Source: Streptococcus mitis
GTDB lineage: Bacteria; Bacillota; Bacilli; Lactobacillales; Streptococcaceae
Reading direction: 5' to 3'
Length of the DNA: 64,000 nucleotides
Assembly: GCA_018364455.1 (NCBI GenBank)
Contig: JAGZLW010000004.1
Span: forward strand, 21,935 to 85,934
Shown: positions 1 to 8,199 of the stretch, one piece after another
How the letters are laid out: each line of letters opens with the position of its first letter
Position numbering within the stretch: the first letter of the stretch is position 1
Made by a program: the position numbers and the translations under genes
Notes under the pieces: model-generated
What the model saw: only the letters and a program-made list of their open reading frames with translations
Databases searched by the model: none
Told to the model about the DNA's origin: nothing

Positions 1-302
1 TTCTTGTATTGTGCTAGCCAATTAAGAAGTATCGTACGACTTAGGAGGCCGTATTCAAGAGAAACTCTATCTTTAGTCCAGCCTTCATGTAAGACTTTAT
101 TAATCATTTCTTGTTTTAAATCAGGAGAATAGTAACGATTTTTCCCTTTTTTGACGAACTCCATTCCGTAACGATCAATCAATTTAATCATGTACCTAAT
201 ATTAGAATTGTTTATCCCAAATTTATTTGAAAGCTTCTCTAAGCTATATCCTTGTTTTCTAAGTTCATAGATCTGAACTTTATCATCATAAGTTAATTTC
301 AT
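1..302 (-). CDS. IS3-family transposase OrfA, 3' part outside window
   Basis: Reading leftwards from ATG at 302-300, the product begins MKLTYDDKVQIYELRKQGYS and continues for about 100 residues without a stop until the window edge. It has the helix-turn-helix typical of OrfA of IS3-family elements, which binds the terminal repeats. OrfB, the catalytic DDE part usually made by frameshifting, is not in the window. The gene runs away from the yesN side. It is broken only by the window edge as far as can be seen. Confidence 0.8.
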   Translation of the reverse strand, partial: MKLTYDDKVQIYELRKQGYSLEKLSNKFGINNSNIRYMIKLIDRYGMEFVKKGKNRYYSPDLKQEMINKVLHEGWTKDRVSLEYGLLSRTILLNWLAQYK

Positions 303-312
303 AATAAAAATA

Positions 313-350
313 CCCCAAAAGTTAGATTTTTTTCTGTCTAACTTTTGGGG
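313..350. repeat. Perfect 14-bp inverted repeat inside the IS end
   Basis: CCCCAAAAGTTAGA at 313-326 is followed by a 10-base loop and its exact complement at 337-350. It sits between the IS terminus and the transposase start codon. In RNA entering the element from outside, it would form a stable hairpin just ahead of the transposase start. Such hairpins often limit transposase expression from outside promoters, but that role is inferred here. Confidence 0.75.
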
Positions 351-359
351 TGCAGTTCA

Positions 360-549
360 GTAAAAGCCTGATAGTATGCGTTTTATTCTAGAAATATTTA
401 CTAGATGTTCTTCTCAAACTGACTTTTTAAGAAGTTACCTTATCAGCAATTTCAAATAAGTTTATGGAGCTCTCTTTGGAAAAACTGTAGAATTTCAAAA
501 ATTACTACAGACCTTGAATTTTAGTTATCATTTCAATGATTTAGATTGC
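360..549. other. Intergenic stretch between IS end and yesN
   Basis: About 190 AT-rich bases lie between the IS terminus and the yesN stop codon. No gene, convincing terminator or promoter was found. Confidence 0.5.
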
Positions 550-2088
550 TTACATTTTATTTTGATAAGTTTTACGGTAATCTCCAGGAGAAAGTCCAGT
601 CCTTTGTTTAAAAATTTTAGTAAAGTAAGAATAATTATCATACCCTACTTGACAAGATACCTGTGATATCGAGATATTTGTTTGGGATAGGAGAGATTTA
701 GCAGCATTAATGCGCCTATCCGTTATATATTTAACAAGAGTTTCTCCAGTTTCTTTTTTAAAAATTCTAGCTAAATGATCTGCACTGAGATAAACCATAT
801 CTGCTAATATAGAACGATTTATATCTTCATAGTAGTGATGATCTATGTATTCGACGATGCGTTGAATACTATTTTTCTGGTTTTCAATGTTTGTTGCAAA
901 TTTCTTAGCATGTGACCAGTAATAATCAAAGTAATCCTGAAATGATTCAATTGAATGAAAGCGTCGTTGGAATAAGAAATCATGAGTGCTATTTTGGAAT
1001 AATTTATGTGCCGAGATTCCATTTTGATCTAGATATATTCCTATTTGTTGAGTCCAATCTAGTAAAATTTGTTGTAGTGTGAAAGTAGGGATTTGAGAAT
1101 TATAAGCAAGTGAATTAATTTTTTCTCTTAATTCATATTCGCTTAAGCTATCTAAAAACGTAATTGAAAGAGTTTCTGTTTTGAAAGAAGTTGGAAAACT
1201 ATGTGGAACACATGTAATAGTATTCCAATAAGAAACATACTGTTCATTATAAGTGTAGAGTTCTTTGGTATGAAATAAAATATCGGATATTTTATGGCAA
1301 CTCTTATATATAATGTTTGAGTATTTGCTAAAGTTATTAGAAATTTGAGAATGAATCTCATATGCCAATTTGTCACTACGTTTGGACGAGTCTACTCTAA
1401 AGAGACAAACATATTGATCAACCTGGCTTTCCATTTTGAATAGACTTATCAGATTATAAGAAGGTTGTGAAATTCTTTGAAGTTCTCTTTTTAGTTGAGA
1501 AGTCCATGATGGAGTTTCTGCAGAATAATCTTCTTCATTAAGATTGATTGTTAAAACTGCAAGAAAAAAATACTGGTGTTTTTGAAGAATAAAATCTTGT
1601 TTGCTTGCTATATTTTCTAGCTCATCAATGCGAGAAATTTGAGGTTTTCTAAGGTAATCATACCAGAAGTTATCTTCTATTTGTAAAAGTGCATCATTTT
1701 TTCCGTTTAAGTTATGATTCTCAATTTTACTAATGGCTTTTTGAATAATAAATTCTAATTTTTCAAAGTTAATGGGTTTTAGATAGTATTCGAAGCTTTG
1801 CAATTCAATTGCTTTTTGAGCATAGTTGAAGTCGGCGTAATTGGTTAAAAAAATTGTTTTTATATCATATTTTTCATTTCTAATCCAAGATAAGAGTTCG
1901 AGGCCGCTGCCTTGAGGCATTTCTATATCGCTTATCATGAGATCAATAGGATGCTCTCTAATAATATTTTGAGCTTGAGTGAGGCTATAGGCAACATAAA
2001 CAATGTCAATGTGTAGTTTATCCCAATTTATTTTCTCTCGTAAAGCCTCAATGATAAAGCGATCGTCATCAACTAATAAAATGTTCAT
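550..2088 (-). CDS. yesN: AraC-type two-component response regulator (YesN family)
   Basis: Cytoplasmic DNA-binding response regulator of 512 residues. The receiver domain spans about residues 1-120, with acidic residues D7-D9, phospho-acceptor D54 (ISDIEMP) and conserved K104. The middle 280 residues are a variable linker. The last ~105 residues form a double helix-turn-helix of the AraC/XylS type. The start is ATG at 2088, preceded by GGAGGT. It overlaps the end of yesM by 20 bp, so the two are translated together. YesMN pairs control carbohydrate uptake, and the divergent sugar transporter is the obvious target. In pneumococcus a similar pair (TCS07) has been tied to host N-glycan use; that link is by analogy. 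Confidence 0.92.
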   Translation of the reverse strand: MNILLVDDDRFIIEALREKINWDKLHIDIVYVAYSLTQAQNIIREHPIDLMISDIEMPQGSGLELLSWIRNEKYDIKTIFLTNYADFNYAQKAIELQSFEYYLKPINFEKLEFIIQKAISKIENHNLNGKNDALLQIEDNFWYDYLRKPQISRIDELENIASKQDFILQKHQYFFLAVLTINLNEEDYSAETPSWTSQLKRELQRISQPSYNLISLFKMESQVDQYVCLFRVDSSKRSDKLAYEIHSQISNNFSKYSNIIYKSCHKISDILFHTKELYTYNEQYVSYWNTITCVPHSFPTSFKTETLSITFLDSLSEYELREKINSLAYNSQIPTFTLQQILLDWTQQIGIYLDQNGISAHKLFQNSTHDFLFQRRFHSIESFQDYFDYYWSHAKKFATNIENQKNSIQRIVEYIDHHYYEDINRSILADMVYLSADHLARIFKKETGETLVKYITDRRINAAKSLLSQTNISISQVSCQVGYDNYSYFTKIFKQRTGLSPGDYRKTYQNKM

Positions 2089-3739
2089 TATAACCTCCGT
2101 CTATAATCTTGTATGGAATGAGTAAAAGAATTTTAGCTCCACCTTCTTCATTATTTTCAAATGTAATAGTATAGTCGTTGGGATAGAGAAGATTTAAACG
2201 TTCGATGGTGTTTGTTATCCCGATATGATGTCCATCTTCTGTTATTAGAGACTGTTTCTGATTTAGTTTTGATAAAATTTCTTCAGAGAAACCTGGACCA
2301 TTATCTTCGATACAAATCTGAATATAATCTGAGTCCTCAGTTTTTACTTTTTTTATTGATAGTAAAATTGTAAATAAATCTTGAAATGAAAAACCGTGTT
2401 TTATTGTGTTTTCAATAAACGTTTGTAACAGTAATGATGGAACAAGAGTATTTTGTAAATCAGAATTGTAGTCTAGTGAAAAGTAGATACTATTTCCATA
2501 TCGAATTCGTTGTATTTCTAAATAATCTTTAATATGCTGAACTTCATCTTTAAGTTCTGAAAAATCTTGATTAGCCATAAATAAATGACGGAGATAATTT
2601 GAAGTTAGGATAGTTAATTCTTCAATTTCCTTGTAGTTTTTTGTTTGAAGCATACTATGAATCATTGATAACATATTCAAGTAGAAATGTGGACGGATTT
2701 GGTTCTTAAGATAATTAAGTTCGATCTTCTTAAGTTCTAGTTGTGAATGGTATTCCCGTATTTTTAATTCTTGCATGTCAAATATCACTTTATTAAGTTT
2801 ATCATTTGCCTTGTCAATTTCTAGTATACCTTCAGATATAAAAAATTCAGAAGGGGGGATGGAGTCCCCAAGTTGAGAGAGTCGCTCAGTGAGTCTTGTT
2901 ATCGGTTTAATCATCCACTGACGAATATACAGGATAATGATGATTGATAAAATGGTGATAATAATAGGAACGGCTGACAAAAATACTTCTAAGAGTGTGA
3001 TATTTCTAAAGACTTCGGCATAATCGACTAAAACATAAATATCGAAAGGTAAATGCGTTTTTTCATTTTGAGCATGAATTAGGTAATTAGAGGACGGTAT
3101 ATTGTTAGGCTCTTTTAGGGAGAGTTTACCATTATTACCAATATTAAGTTTATTGAGAGGTTTTAGGATATCTTCTGAGGATATGACGGCATAAATGATT
3201 TTTCCTTCGTAATGGACAGATTTAACTAAGTATTCGCTGTTTTTAGTAGTTACATTTTTCCATTTACGGTCACTTATATCACTACGCAATGATTTTAGAT
3301 TTGATTTTAACAGTAGATAATCTTCATATGGAATATAAAGATTGGAGACATTTATAAAATGATCAGTACTATCGGTTTCTAATAAGAATGTCATATGAGT
3401 TTCATTTTGATATTCAAACTCTGCAAAGCTAGTTTGAACTTTTTTGAGATCTTCTTGATAGTCAAGAAACGTTTGTACATGATTTAATTTCTCTAAAGAT
3501 TCATTATGCGTTATTGTTGAGTACATAAAGCGTTCTACAGAATGCAATTTCTCATTAACAGAGTCAGCATAAATTTCAATTGAACTACGTAGGTGTACTA
3601 TATTTTGGTTTTTAATAAAATTTCTGGTTATGTTACTCATAGCAATATTGATTAAAATATTTATCAATAGTAGTACAAGTAGGAGTTTAAAGAAAAAATG
3701 AATAGAATGTTTTTTTGATAAGTCGTGATTTAATTTCAT
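2069..3739 (-). CDS. yesM: Membrane sensor histidine kinase (YesM family)
   Basis: Sensor kinase of 556 residues that should phosphorylate the adjacent YesN. One membrane helix lies near residues 14-34, an extracellular sensing domain at about 36-247, a second helix at about 250-273, then a HAMP-like linker. The His_kinase domain has the phosphorylated H351 in RPHFYLN, and the C-terminal HATPase has the N-box (ENTIKHGF) and G-box (DNGPGF). An extracytoplasmic sensor beside a binding-protein transporter suggests it senses an imported glycan or the loaded binding protein. The start is ATG at 3739 with AGGAG upstream. Confidence 0.92.
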   Translation of the reverse strand: MKLNHDLSKKHSIHFFFKLLLVLLLINILINIAMSNITRNFIKNQNIVHLRSSIEIYADSVNEKLHSVERFMYSTITHNESLEKLNHVQTFLDYQEDLKKVQTSFAEFEYQNETHMTFLLETDSTDHFINVSNLYIPYEDYLLLKSNLKSLRSDISDRKWKNVTTKNSEYLVKSVHYEGKIIYAVISSEDILKPLNKLNIGNNGKLSLKEPNNIPSSNYLIHAQNEKTHLPFDIYVLVDYAEVFRNITLLEVFLSAVPIIITILSIIIILYIRQWMIKPITRLTERLSQLGDSIPPSEFFISEGILEIDKANDKLNKVIFDMQELKIREYHSQLELKKIELNYLKNQIRPHFYLNMLSMIHSMLQTKNYKEIEELTILTSNYLRHLFMANQDFSELKDEVQHIKDYLEIQRIRYGNSIYFSLDYNSDLQNTLVPSLLLQTFIENTIKHGFSFQDLFTILLSIKKVKTEDSDYIQICIEDNGPGFSEEILSKLNQKQSLITEDGHHIGITNTIERLNLLYPNDYTITFENNEEGGAKILLLIPYKIIDGGYNEHFIS

Positions 3740-3783
3740 ATACTAGTCTCCTATTAAAATTATAGCACTTTGAAAATATGATA

Positions 3784-3812
3784 TCATGTAACAAAACAGA
3801 TATGTTTTATGA
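3784..3812. promoter_or_regulatory. Imperfect dyad between yesM and the transporter operon
   Basis: TCATGTAACA at 3784-3793 and TGTTTTATGA at 3803-3812 are complementary at 8 of 10 positions around a 9-base centre. The dyad lies in the divergent intergenic region, upstream of both genes, where YesN or another regulator would be expected to bind. Nothing in the sequence identifies the protein. Confidence 0.35.
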
Positions 3813-3857
3813 AGATGTCGGAAAAGTAATAGTTCTTAAAATTAAAAAACTGAAAAA

Positions 3858-3886
3858 TTGATGAACCTAGTCCAAAAAGTTATATT
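3858..3886 (+). promoter_or_regulatory. Candidate promoter of the sugar ABC operon
   Basis: TTGATG at 3858-3863 and TATATT at 3881-3886 are 17 bp apart, about 55 bp before the first permease start. The match to the sigma-A consensus is fair. The ribosome binding site AGGAGG lies at 3931-3936. Confidence 0.45.
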
Positions 3887-3941
3887 CAGGGAATTCTTTA
3901 TGGTGTAAAATAATCGTAGAAAGTCAGATAGGAGGAAAAAA

Positions 3942-4859
3942 ATGAAAGTAGCATCTCAACTTCATAAAATAAAATTAAAGCATAGTATTCCGTTATACAT
4001 ATTACTTTTTCCTTCAATATTGCTATTAATTTTATTTTCCTATATTCCCATGTTGGGATTAATTATTGCATTTAAAGACTACTCACCAGCCAATGGTATT
4101 TTTGCTAGTCAGTGGGTAGGATTTAAGTACTTTACTCAATTTTTCTCATCATTCCAATTCGGGACAACTATGTTCAATACATTAAAAATTTCACTTTATA
4201 GTATTGTAGTAGGATTCCCCTTGCCTATTATACTAGCTATCATTAGTAATCAGTTAAGAGTTGGGAAATTTAGAAAAATATTTCAAGTAACAACTTACTT
4301 ACCCCATTTTATCTCTACAATGGTTATGTGTGGGATGATTATCTTATTTTTATCTCCTACTAGCGGTTTGTTAGCGAATGTATTTAAGTCTGTTGGAATT
4401 ACTATTCCAGATTTTTTATCAAAACCTACTAATTTTGCAGGTGTTTATGTTTGGAGTGATGTATGGCAACATATTGGTTGGGATAGTATTATTTATCTAG
4501 CAGCCCTTTCTGCAATTGATCCTACATATTATGAAGCTGCAACTATGGATGGTGCCTCTAGGTTACAAAAAATTCGGCATATAGAATTACCATTACTTTT
4601 GCCGACTGCTATGATTTTACTAATATTAAGAGCAGGTAGTTTATTAAGTGTAGGGTTTGAGAAAGTGTTACTATTACAGAATCCTCTTAATTTAGCAGGA
4701 AGTGAGATAATTTCGACCTATGTTTATAAAGTTGGTATGGTGAACTTTCAGTATAGTTATTCGACAGCTATAGGGTTATTTAACACGGTAGTCAATCTAA
4801 TAATTTTGTTATCTGTTAACTGGTTCTCAAAAAGATATACTAGAACGGGTCTTTTTTAA
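3942..4859 (+). CDS. Sugar ABC transporter permease 1 (LplB/YteP family)
   Basis: Inner-membrane permease of 305 residues with about six hydrophobic helices. The EAA-type loop (YYEAATMDGASRLQKI) near residues 203-220 contacts the ATPase. The family (LplB/YteP) pairs with a second permease and a large lipoprotein binding protein to import complex oligosaccharides. The nearest characterised relative I recall is NgtP1 of the pneumococcal N-glycan transporter, so N-glycan fragments are a plausible substrate but not shown. It is the first gene of the operon, with strong AGGAGG upstream. No ATPase gene is nearby, and a shared ATPase such as MsmK is the usual solution in these bacteria. Confidence 0.9.
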   Translation: MKVASQLHKIKLKHSIPLYILLFPSILLLILFSYIPMLGLIIAFKDYSPANGIFASQWVGFKYFTQFFSSFQFGTTMFNTLKISLYSIVVGFPLPIILAIISNQLRVGKFRKIFQVTTYLPHFISTMVMCGMIILFLSPTSGLLANVFKSVGITIPDFLSKPTNFAGVYVWSDVWQHIGWDSIIYLAALSAIDPTYYEAATMDGASRLQKIRHIELPLLLPTAMILLILRAGSLLSVGFEKVLLLQNPLNLAGSEIISTYVYKVGMVNFQYSYSTAIGLFNTVVNLIILLSVNWFSKRYTRTGLF

Positions 4860-4876
4860 AGGAAGGAGTGCTTAAA

Positions 4877-5773
4877 GTGAGATGGTTTCATAAATCAAGA
4901 AAAACAAACTCTGAATTATTATTTGATATAGTTACCTATGGTTTAGCAATTTTCCTTATCCTGTTAATTGTTTATCCGTTATGGTTTGTAGTGATTGCAT
5001 CTTTTAGCAATCCTTCAGATGTTGCAAATGGGAAGGTATGGTTTATTCCTAGAGAATGGAAATTAGATGGATATTTACGTCTTATTCAACAACCTTTATT
5101 TTTGCGTAGCTATCTAAATACCATTTTATATACTGTTGTTGGTACCTTAGTTGCTTTAGTAGTCAATATTCCAGCTGGTTATGCTTTATCTAGAAAAGAA
5201 TTAGTTGGTAGAAAATGGATGAGTATTCTATACATAATCCCTATGTTCGTATCAGGTGGCTTGATTCCTACCTACTTAACAGTAAAGAATGTTGGCCTAA
5301 TTGATACATTTTGGGTAATGGTAATACCTTTTGCGGTTTCATCATACAATATTATTGTTGCTAGAACTTTCTTTAATAATAGTATTCCAGACGGGATGTG
5401 GGAGGCTGCGCAAATTGATGGATGTGGTACAATTCGTTATTTTATTAAGATAGTCGTTCCTTTATCAAAAGCTATTATAGCAGTTATTGGACTTTGGACT
5501 GCAGTTGGTATTTGGAATTCGTGGTTTAATGCTTTAATTTATTTAACGAATGAAAATTTACAACCATTGCAATTAATTTTACGACGTTTACTAATTAGTA
5601 ATCAAATGTTACAATCGCAAGCAACAGGAGAAGTGGCATCAGATCTTCGTATCAAAGCTGATATGATGAAATATGCAGCAATTGTTATTTCAACCGCTCC
5701 GATAATGTTGCTATATCCCTTTGTTCAAAAATATTTTAATCAAGGCGTAATGATTGGCGCGTTGAAAGAATAG
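4877..5773 (+). CDS. Sugar ABC transporter permease 2 (LplC/YtcP family)
   Basis: Second membrane permease, 298 residues, with six predicted helices and the EAA loop (WEAAQIDGCGTIRYF) around residue 190. I place the start at GTG 4877. The SD GGAAGGAG at 4861-4868 is 8 bases from it but overlaps an in-frame upstream GTG at 4868. It follows permease 1 closely and precedes the binding protein by 9 bases, so the three genes are one operon. The role is to form the translocation channel with permease 1. Confidence 0.9.
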   Translation: MRWFHKSRKTNSELLFDIVTYGLAIFLILLIVYPLWFVVIASFSNPSDVANGKVWFIPREWKLDGYLRLIQQPLFLRSYLNTILYTVVGTLVALVVNIPAGYALSRKELVGRKWMSILYIIPMFVSGGLIPTYLTVKNVGLIDTFWVMVIPFAVSSYNIIVARTFFNNSIPDGMWEAAQIDGCGTIRYFIKIVVPLSKAIIAVIGLWTAVGIWNSWFNALIYLTNENLQPLQLILRRLLISNQMLQSQATGEVASDLRIKADMMKYAAIVISTAPIMLLYPFVQKYFNQGVMIGALKE

Positions 5774-5782
5774 GAGAAAAAC

Positions 5783-7348
5783 ATGAAAAATAAATCATTT
5801 ACATATTTGTTCTTAGGAACAGTTACACTTGCTGGCTTAACAGCCTGTGCAAATTCTAATAATGCGAATAAGGACGATAAGTCTGGAGAAGATTCTTATA
5901 AAATCACAACGGTTCGTTGGTCTGACTGGGGGGAAGATTATCATAAAGGTTTTCTAACTGATTCTGCCAAAGAATCAGGTATCGATGTTAAATGGGACAC
6001 ACTTGTAGCTGCAGATTGGGCAGATAAGAAATCTGTGTTGGTTGCTAGCGGAGATTTACCAGATGCATTTTTGGGTTCAAATGCTTTTACAGATTCAGAA
6101 ATTGCTCAGAACCAATCTCTATTTATCCCGTTGGAAGATTTAATCAAAGAAAATATGCCCAATTTAACTAAGGCTATGGAAAAAGAGCCTAAGATTAAAG
6201 CTATGATTACTTCACCAGATGGTCATATCTATAGTCTGCCTAAAAAATTACCGATGCGCCCTACGGTAGCTAATCAGCTATTTATTAATAAAAAGTGGCT
6301 GGATAATTTAGGATTAAAGGTTCCAGAAACTTATGATGATTTAGTAAAAGTATTACAAGAATTTAAGGATAAAGATGCGAACGGAAATGGAGACGCTTCT
6401 GATGAAATTCCATTTGGAGCAGGAAACTTTGATCCAACATTCTCATATATTCTTCCGTTCAATAATCGTTTAGGGGCAGATAATACATATGAAATGTCTG
6501 TAAAGGATGGAAAACCAGTCTACCTTCGTACAGAAGAAAGTTATAAACAAGGGATTGCAGCAATGCACGAATCTTATAAAAAAGGTTTGATTGATCCGGA
6601 AATCTTTACAGAAGATACCTCTATGAGTGTAGCAAAACGTATGGATAAGGGAGTATCTAGAGTAGGTGTTTCTAGTGGTTGGACAGCAGATGCAACGTTT
6701 GGCTTACATTCAAGTGAATATATTGCTCTACCTGCTTTAAAAGGTATGGATGGTAAACAATATGTCTTTTCTGATCCAGATCATTACAACTATGGTCGAA
6801 ATGAAATTTTGATTACAAATAAGAGCAAAAACCCTGCTAAATTATTGAAATGGTTGGATAAATTATATACAGATGAAGCAAGTATTCAGAATTTCTATGG
6901 ATCATTTGGAATAGCTACTGAAAAGAATGGTGATAAGTTTAAAGTGTTACCTCCTAAAGATGGTAAATCAGCTGATGAATGGGCATGGATTAATTCACTT
7001 CGAGATTTTGGTCCTAAATACGTAAGCGATGATATCAATAGTCGCGTAGAAATCGATCAAACACAAGGTGATGGATTGAAATTGAAGATGGACCAAGATT
7101 TGAAACAATTTGCGTTGCCAGCTTACCCTAATGTGATTTATTCACAAGAAGAGCTTAACAAATTATCATCAATCTATGTGAGTATTGAATCTTATGTCAA
7201 ACAACAAGCATCTAAATGGGTAGTTGAAGGTGGCATAGAAAAAGAATGGGACTCATACAAAGAAACTCTTAAGAATATGGGATTGGACGAATTTATGAAG
7301 ATTCAACAGGAAGCATATAATCGTTACCAAAAAGAAGTCAAAGAGTAA
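5783..7348 (+). CDS. Sugar-binding lipoprotein of the ABC transporter
   Basis: Extracytoplasmic solute-binding protein of 521 residues. The N-terminus is a lipoprotein signal with lipobox LTAC (Cys22), so it is anchored to the outer face of the membrane. Size and features match the large LplA/YtcQ-type binding proteins (family SBP_bac_1) and recall NgtS, the pneumococcal N-glycan binding protein. It would capture an oligosaccharide and pass it to the two permeases encoded upstream. A strong terminator follows, so the DUF624 and GH31 genes may have separate transcription. Confidence 0.9.
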   Translation: MKNKSFTYLFLGTVTLAGLTACANSNNANKDDKSGEDSYKITTVRWSDWGEDYHKGFLTDSAKESGIDVKWDTLVAADWADKKSVLVASGDLPDAFLGSNAFTDSEIAQNQSLFIPLEDLIKENMPNLTKAMEKEPKIKAMITSPDGHIYSLPKKLPMRPTVANQLFINKKWLDNLGLKVPETYDDLVKVLQEFKDKDANGNGDASDEIPFGAGNFDPTFSYILPFNNRLGADNTYEMSVKDGKPVYLRTEESYKQGIAAMHESYKKGLIDPEIFTEDTSMSVAKRMDKGVSRVGVSSGWTADATFGLHSSEYIALPALKGMDGKQYVFSDPDHYNYGRNEILITNKSKNPAKLLKWLDKLYTDEASIQNFYGSFGIATEKNGDKFKVLPPKDGKSADEWAWINSLRDFGPKYVSDDINSRVEIDQTQGDGLKLKMDQDLKQFALPAYPNVIYSQEELNKLSSIYVSIESYVKQQASKWVVEGGIEKEWDSYKETLKNMGLDEFMKIQQEAYNRYQKEVKE

Positions 7349-7396
7349 TATTTTATATGAACTCTTGGTTGTATGAACAAGGGACTAGCTAATTAT

Positions 7397-7440
7397 AGGA
7401 AGCGAGACTGATAATATCAAATTATCTCGCTTCCTTTATT
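7397..7440 (+). terminator. Rho-independent terminator after the binding-protein gene
   Basis: An 11-bp perfect stem (7397-7407 with 7425-7435, arm AGGAAGCGAGA) is followed by a T-rich tail. It ends or attenuates the ABC operon transcript. Confidence 0.85.
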
Positions 7441-7554
7441 CTAATTTTTAAAGAAATTTGAAAATGTTTTTTTAAATAATTTAGGTAATATTTTTGTGCA
7501 ACTGACATTCTAAAATATAGAGTTAAGACGATTGATTTTATGGAGATATCTATT

Positions 7555-8199
7555 ATGCAAAAATTATTTTCATTAGATGGAAAAGTGGTTAGAATTTTAA
7601 CTTTTCTTACAGATTTAATTATTTTAAATACTCTATTTATTGTTAGTTGTATTCCAATAGTTACAATTGGGGCATCACTAACTTCTCTTACGACAATGTG
7701 GTATCGTATTTTAAAAGGTAAAGATACCGATATTACTTATCATTATTTTCGTATCTTTAGACAAAATTTTAAACAATCAACTTTTATTTGGTTGTTTATC
7801 CTCCTAATAGAATTACTTTTATATGTGAACTATTGTCTTTGGGGCTATTCAAGTTTATTTTCAGAGTATAGTTTATTGTTAGTGTTGCCCTTTTTATTTG
7901 TTATAATACTTTTTATGAGTGTTGTTTATCCCTATATTGGTCTATTTAAAGATAATCTAAAAAATAGTATTGTAAATAGCGTATTAATTTGTATTTTAAA
8001 TCCAATGCAAGCTATCATTTTGGTTTTATTTAATATTTCTGTACTGTATATGAGTTTTAGTAGTCCAGAACGAGTTTTAACAGCTATTTACGTATTTACA
8101 TTTGGAGGATTTGCTTTTTGTGGATTGATGAATGTAATGGTGACGAATAAAATGTTTGATAAAGTAAAGAGATTTAATAAAAGGAGGGAAACAAATTGA
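7555..8199 (+). CDS. DUF624 membrane protein (YesL family)
   Basis: Integral membrane protein of 214 residues with about five hydrophobic segments. DUF624/YesL proteins occur next to YesMN systems and LplABC-type sugar transporters in Firmicutes, but their function is unknown; a helper role in transport or sensing is inference. I prefer ATG 7555, because TGGAG lies nine bases before it. An in-frame ATG at 7540 has no ribosome binding site. Its last four bases overlap the start of the glycosidase gene, so the two are coupled. Confidence 0.85.
   Translation: MQKLFSLDGKVVRILTFLTDLIILNTLFIVSCIPIVTIGASLTSLTTMWYRILKGKDTDITYHYFRIFRQNFKQSTFIWLFILLIELLLYVNYCLWGYSSLFSEYSLLLVLPFLFVIILFMSVVYPYIGLFKDNLKNSIVNSVLICILNPMQAIILVLFNISVLYMSFSSPERVLTAIYVFTFGGFAFCGLMNVMVTNKMFDKVKRFNKRRETN

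Larger units (their letters stand above)
1..360 (-). mobile_element. IS3-family insertion sequence, left end only
   Basis: One terminus of an insertion sequence is visible, and the rest lies beyond the left edge. The outer end reads, on the minus strand, TGAACTGCACCCC at about 347-359, followed by the transposase OrfA gene. This layout of a short terminal repeat, a hairpin and an OrfA with a helix-turn-helix is typical of IS3-family elements resembling IS861 of streptococci. The family is recognised from memory of OrfA. Without the other end, completeness and target duplication cannot be judged. Confidence 0.8.

Noticed and set aside
3759..3767. TGCTATAAT on the minus strand as yesM promoter
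   Set aside because: A good extended -10, but transcription would start inside or at the AGGAG ribosome binding site, leaving too short a leader, so I do not annotate it.
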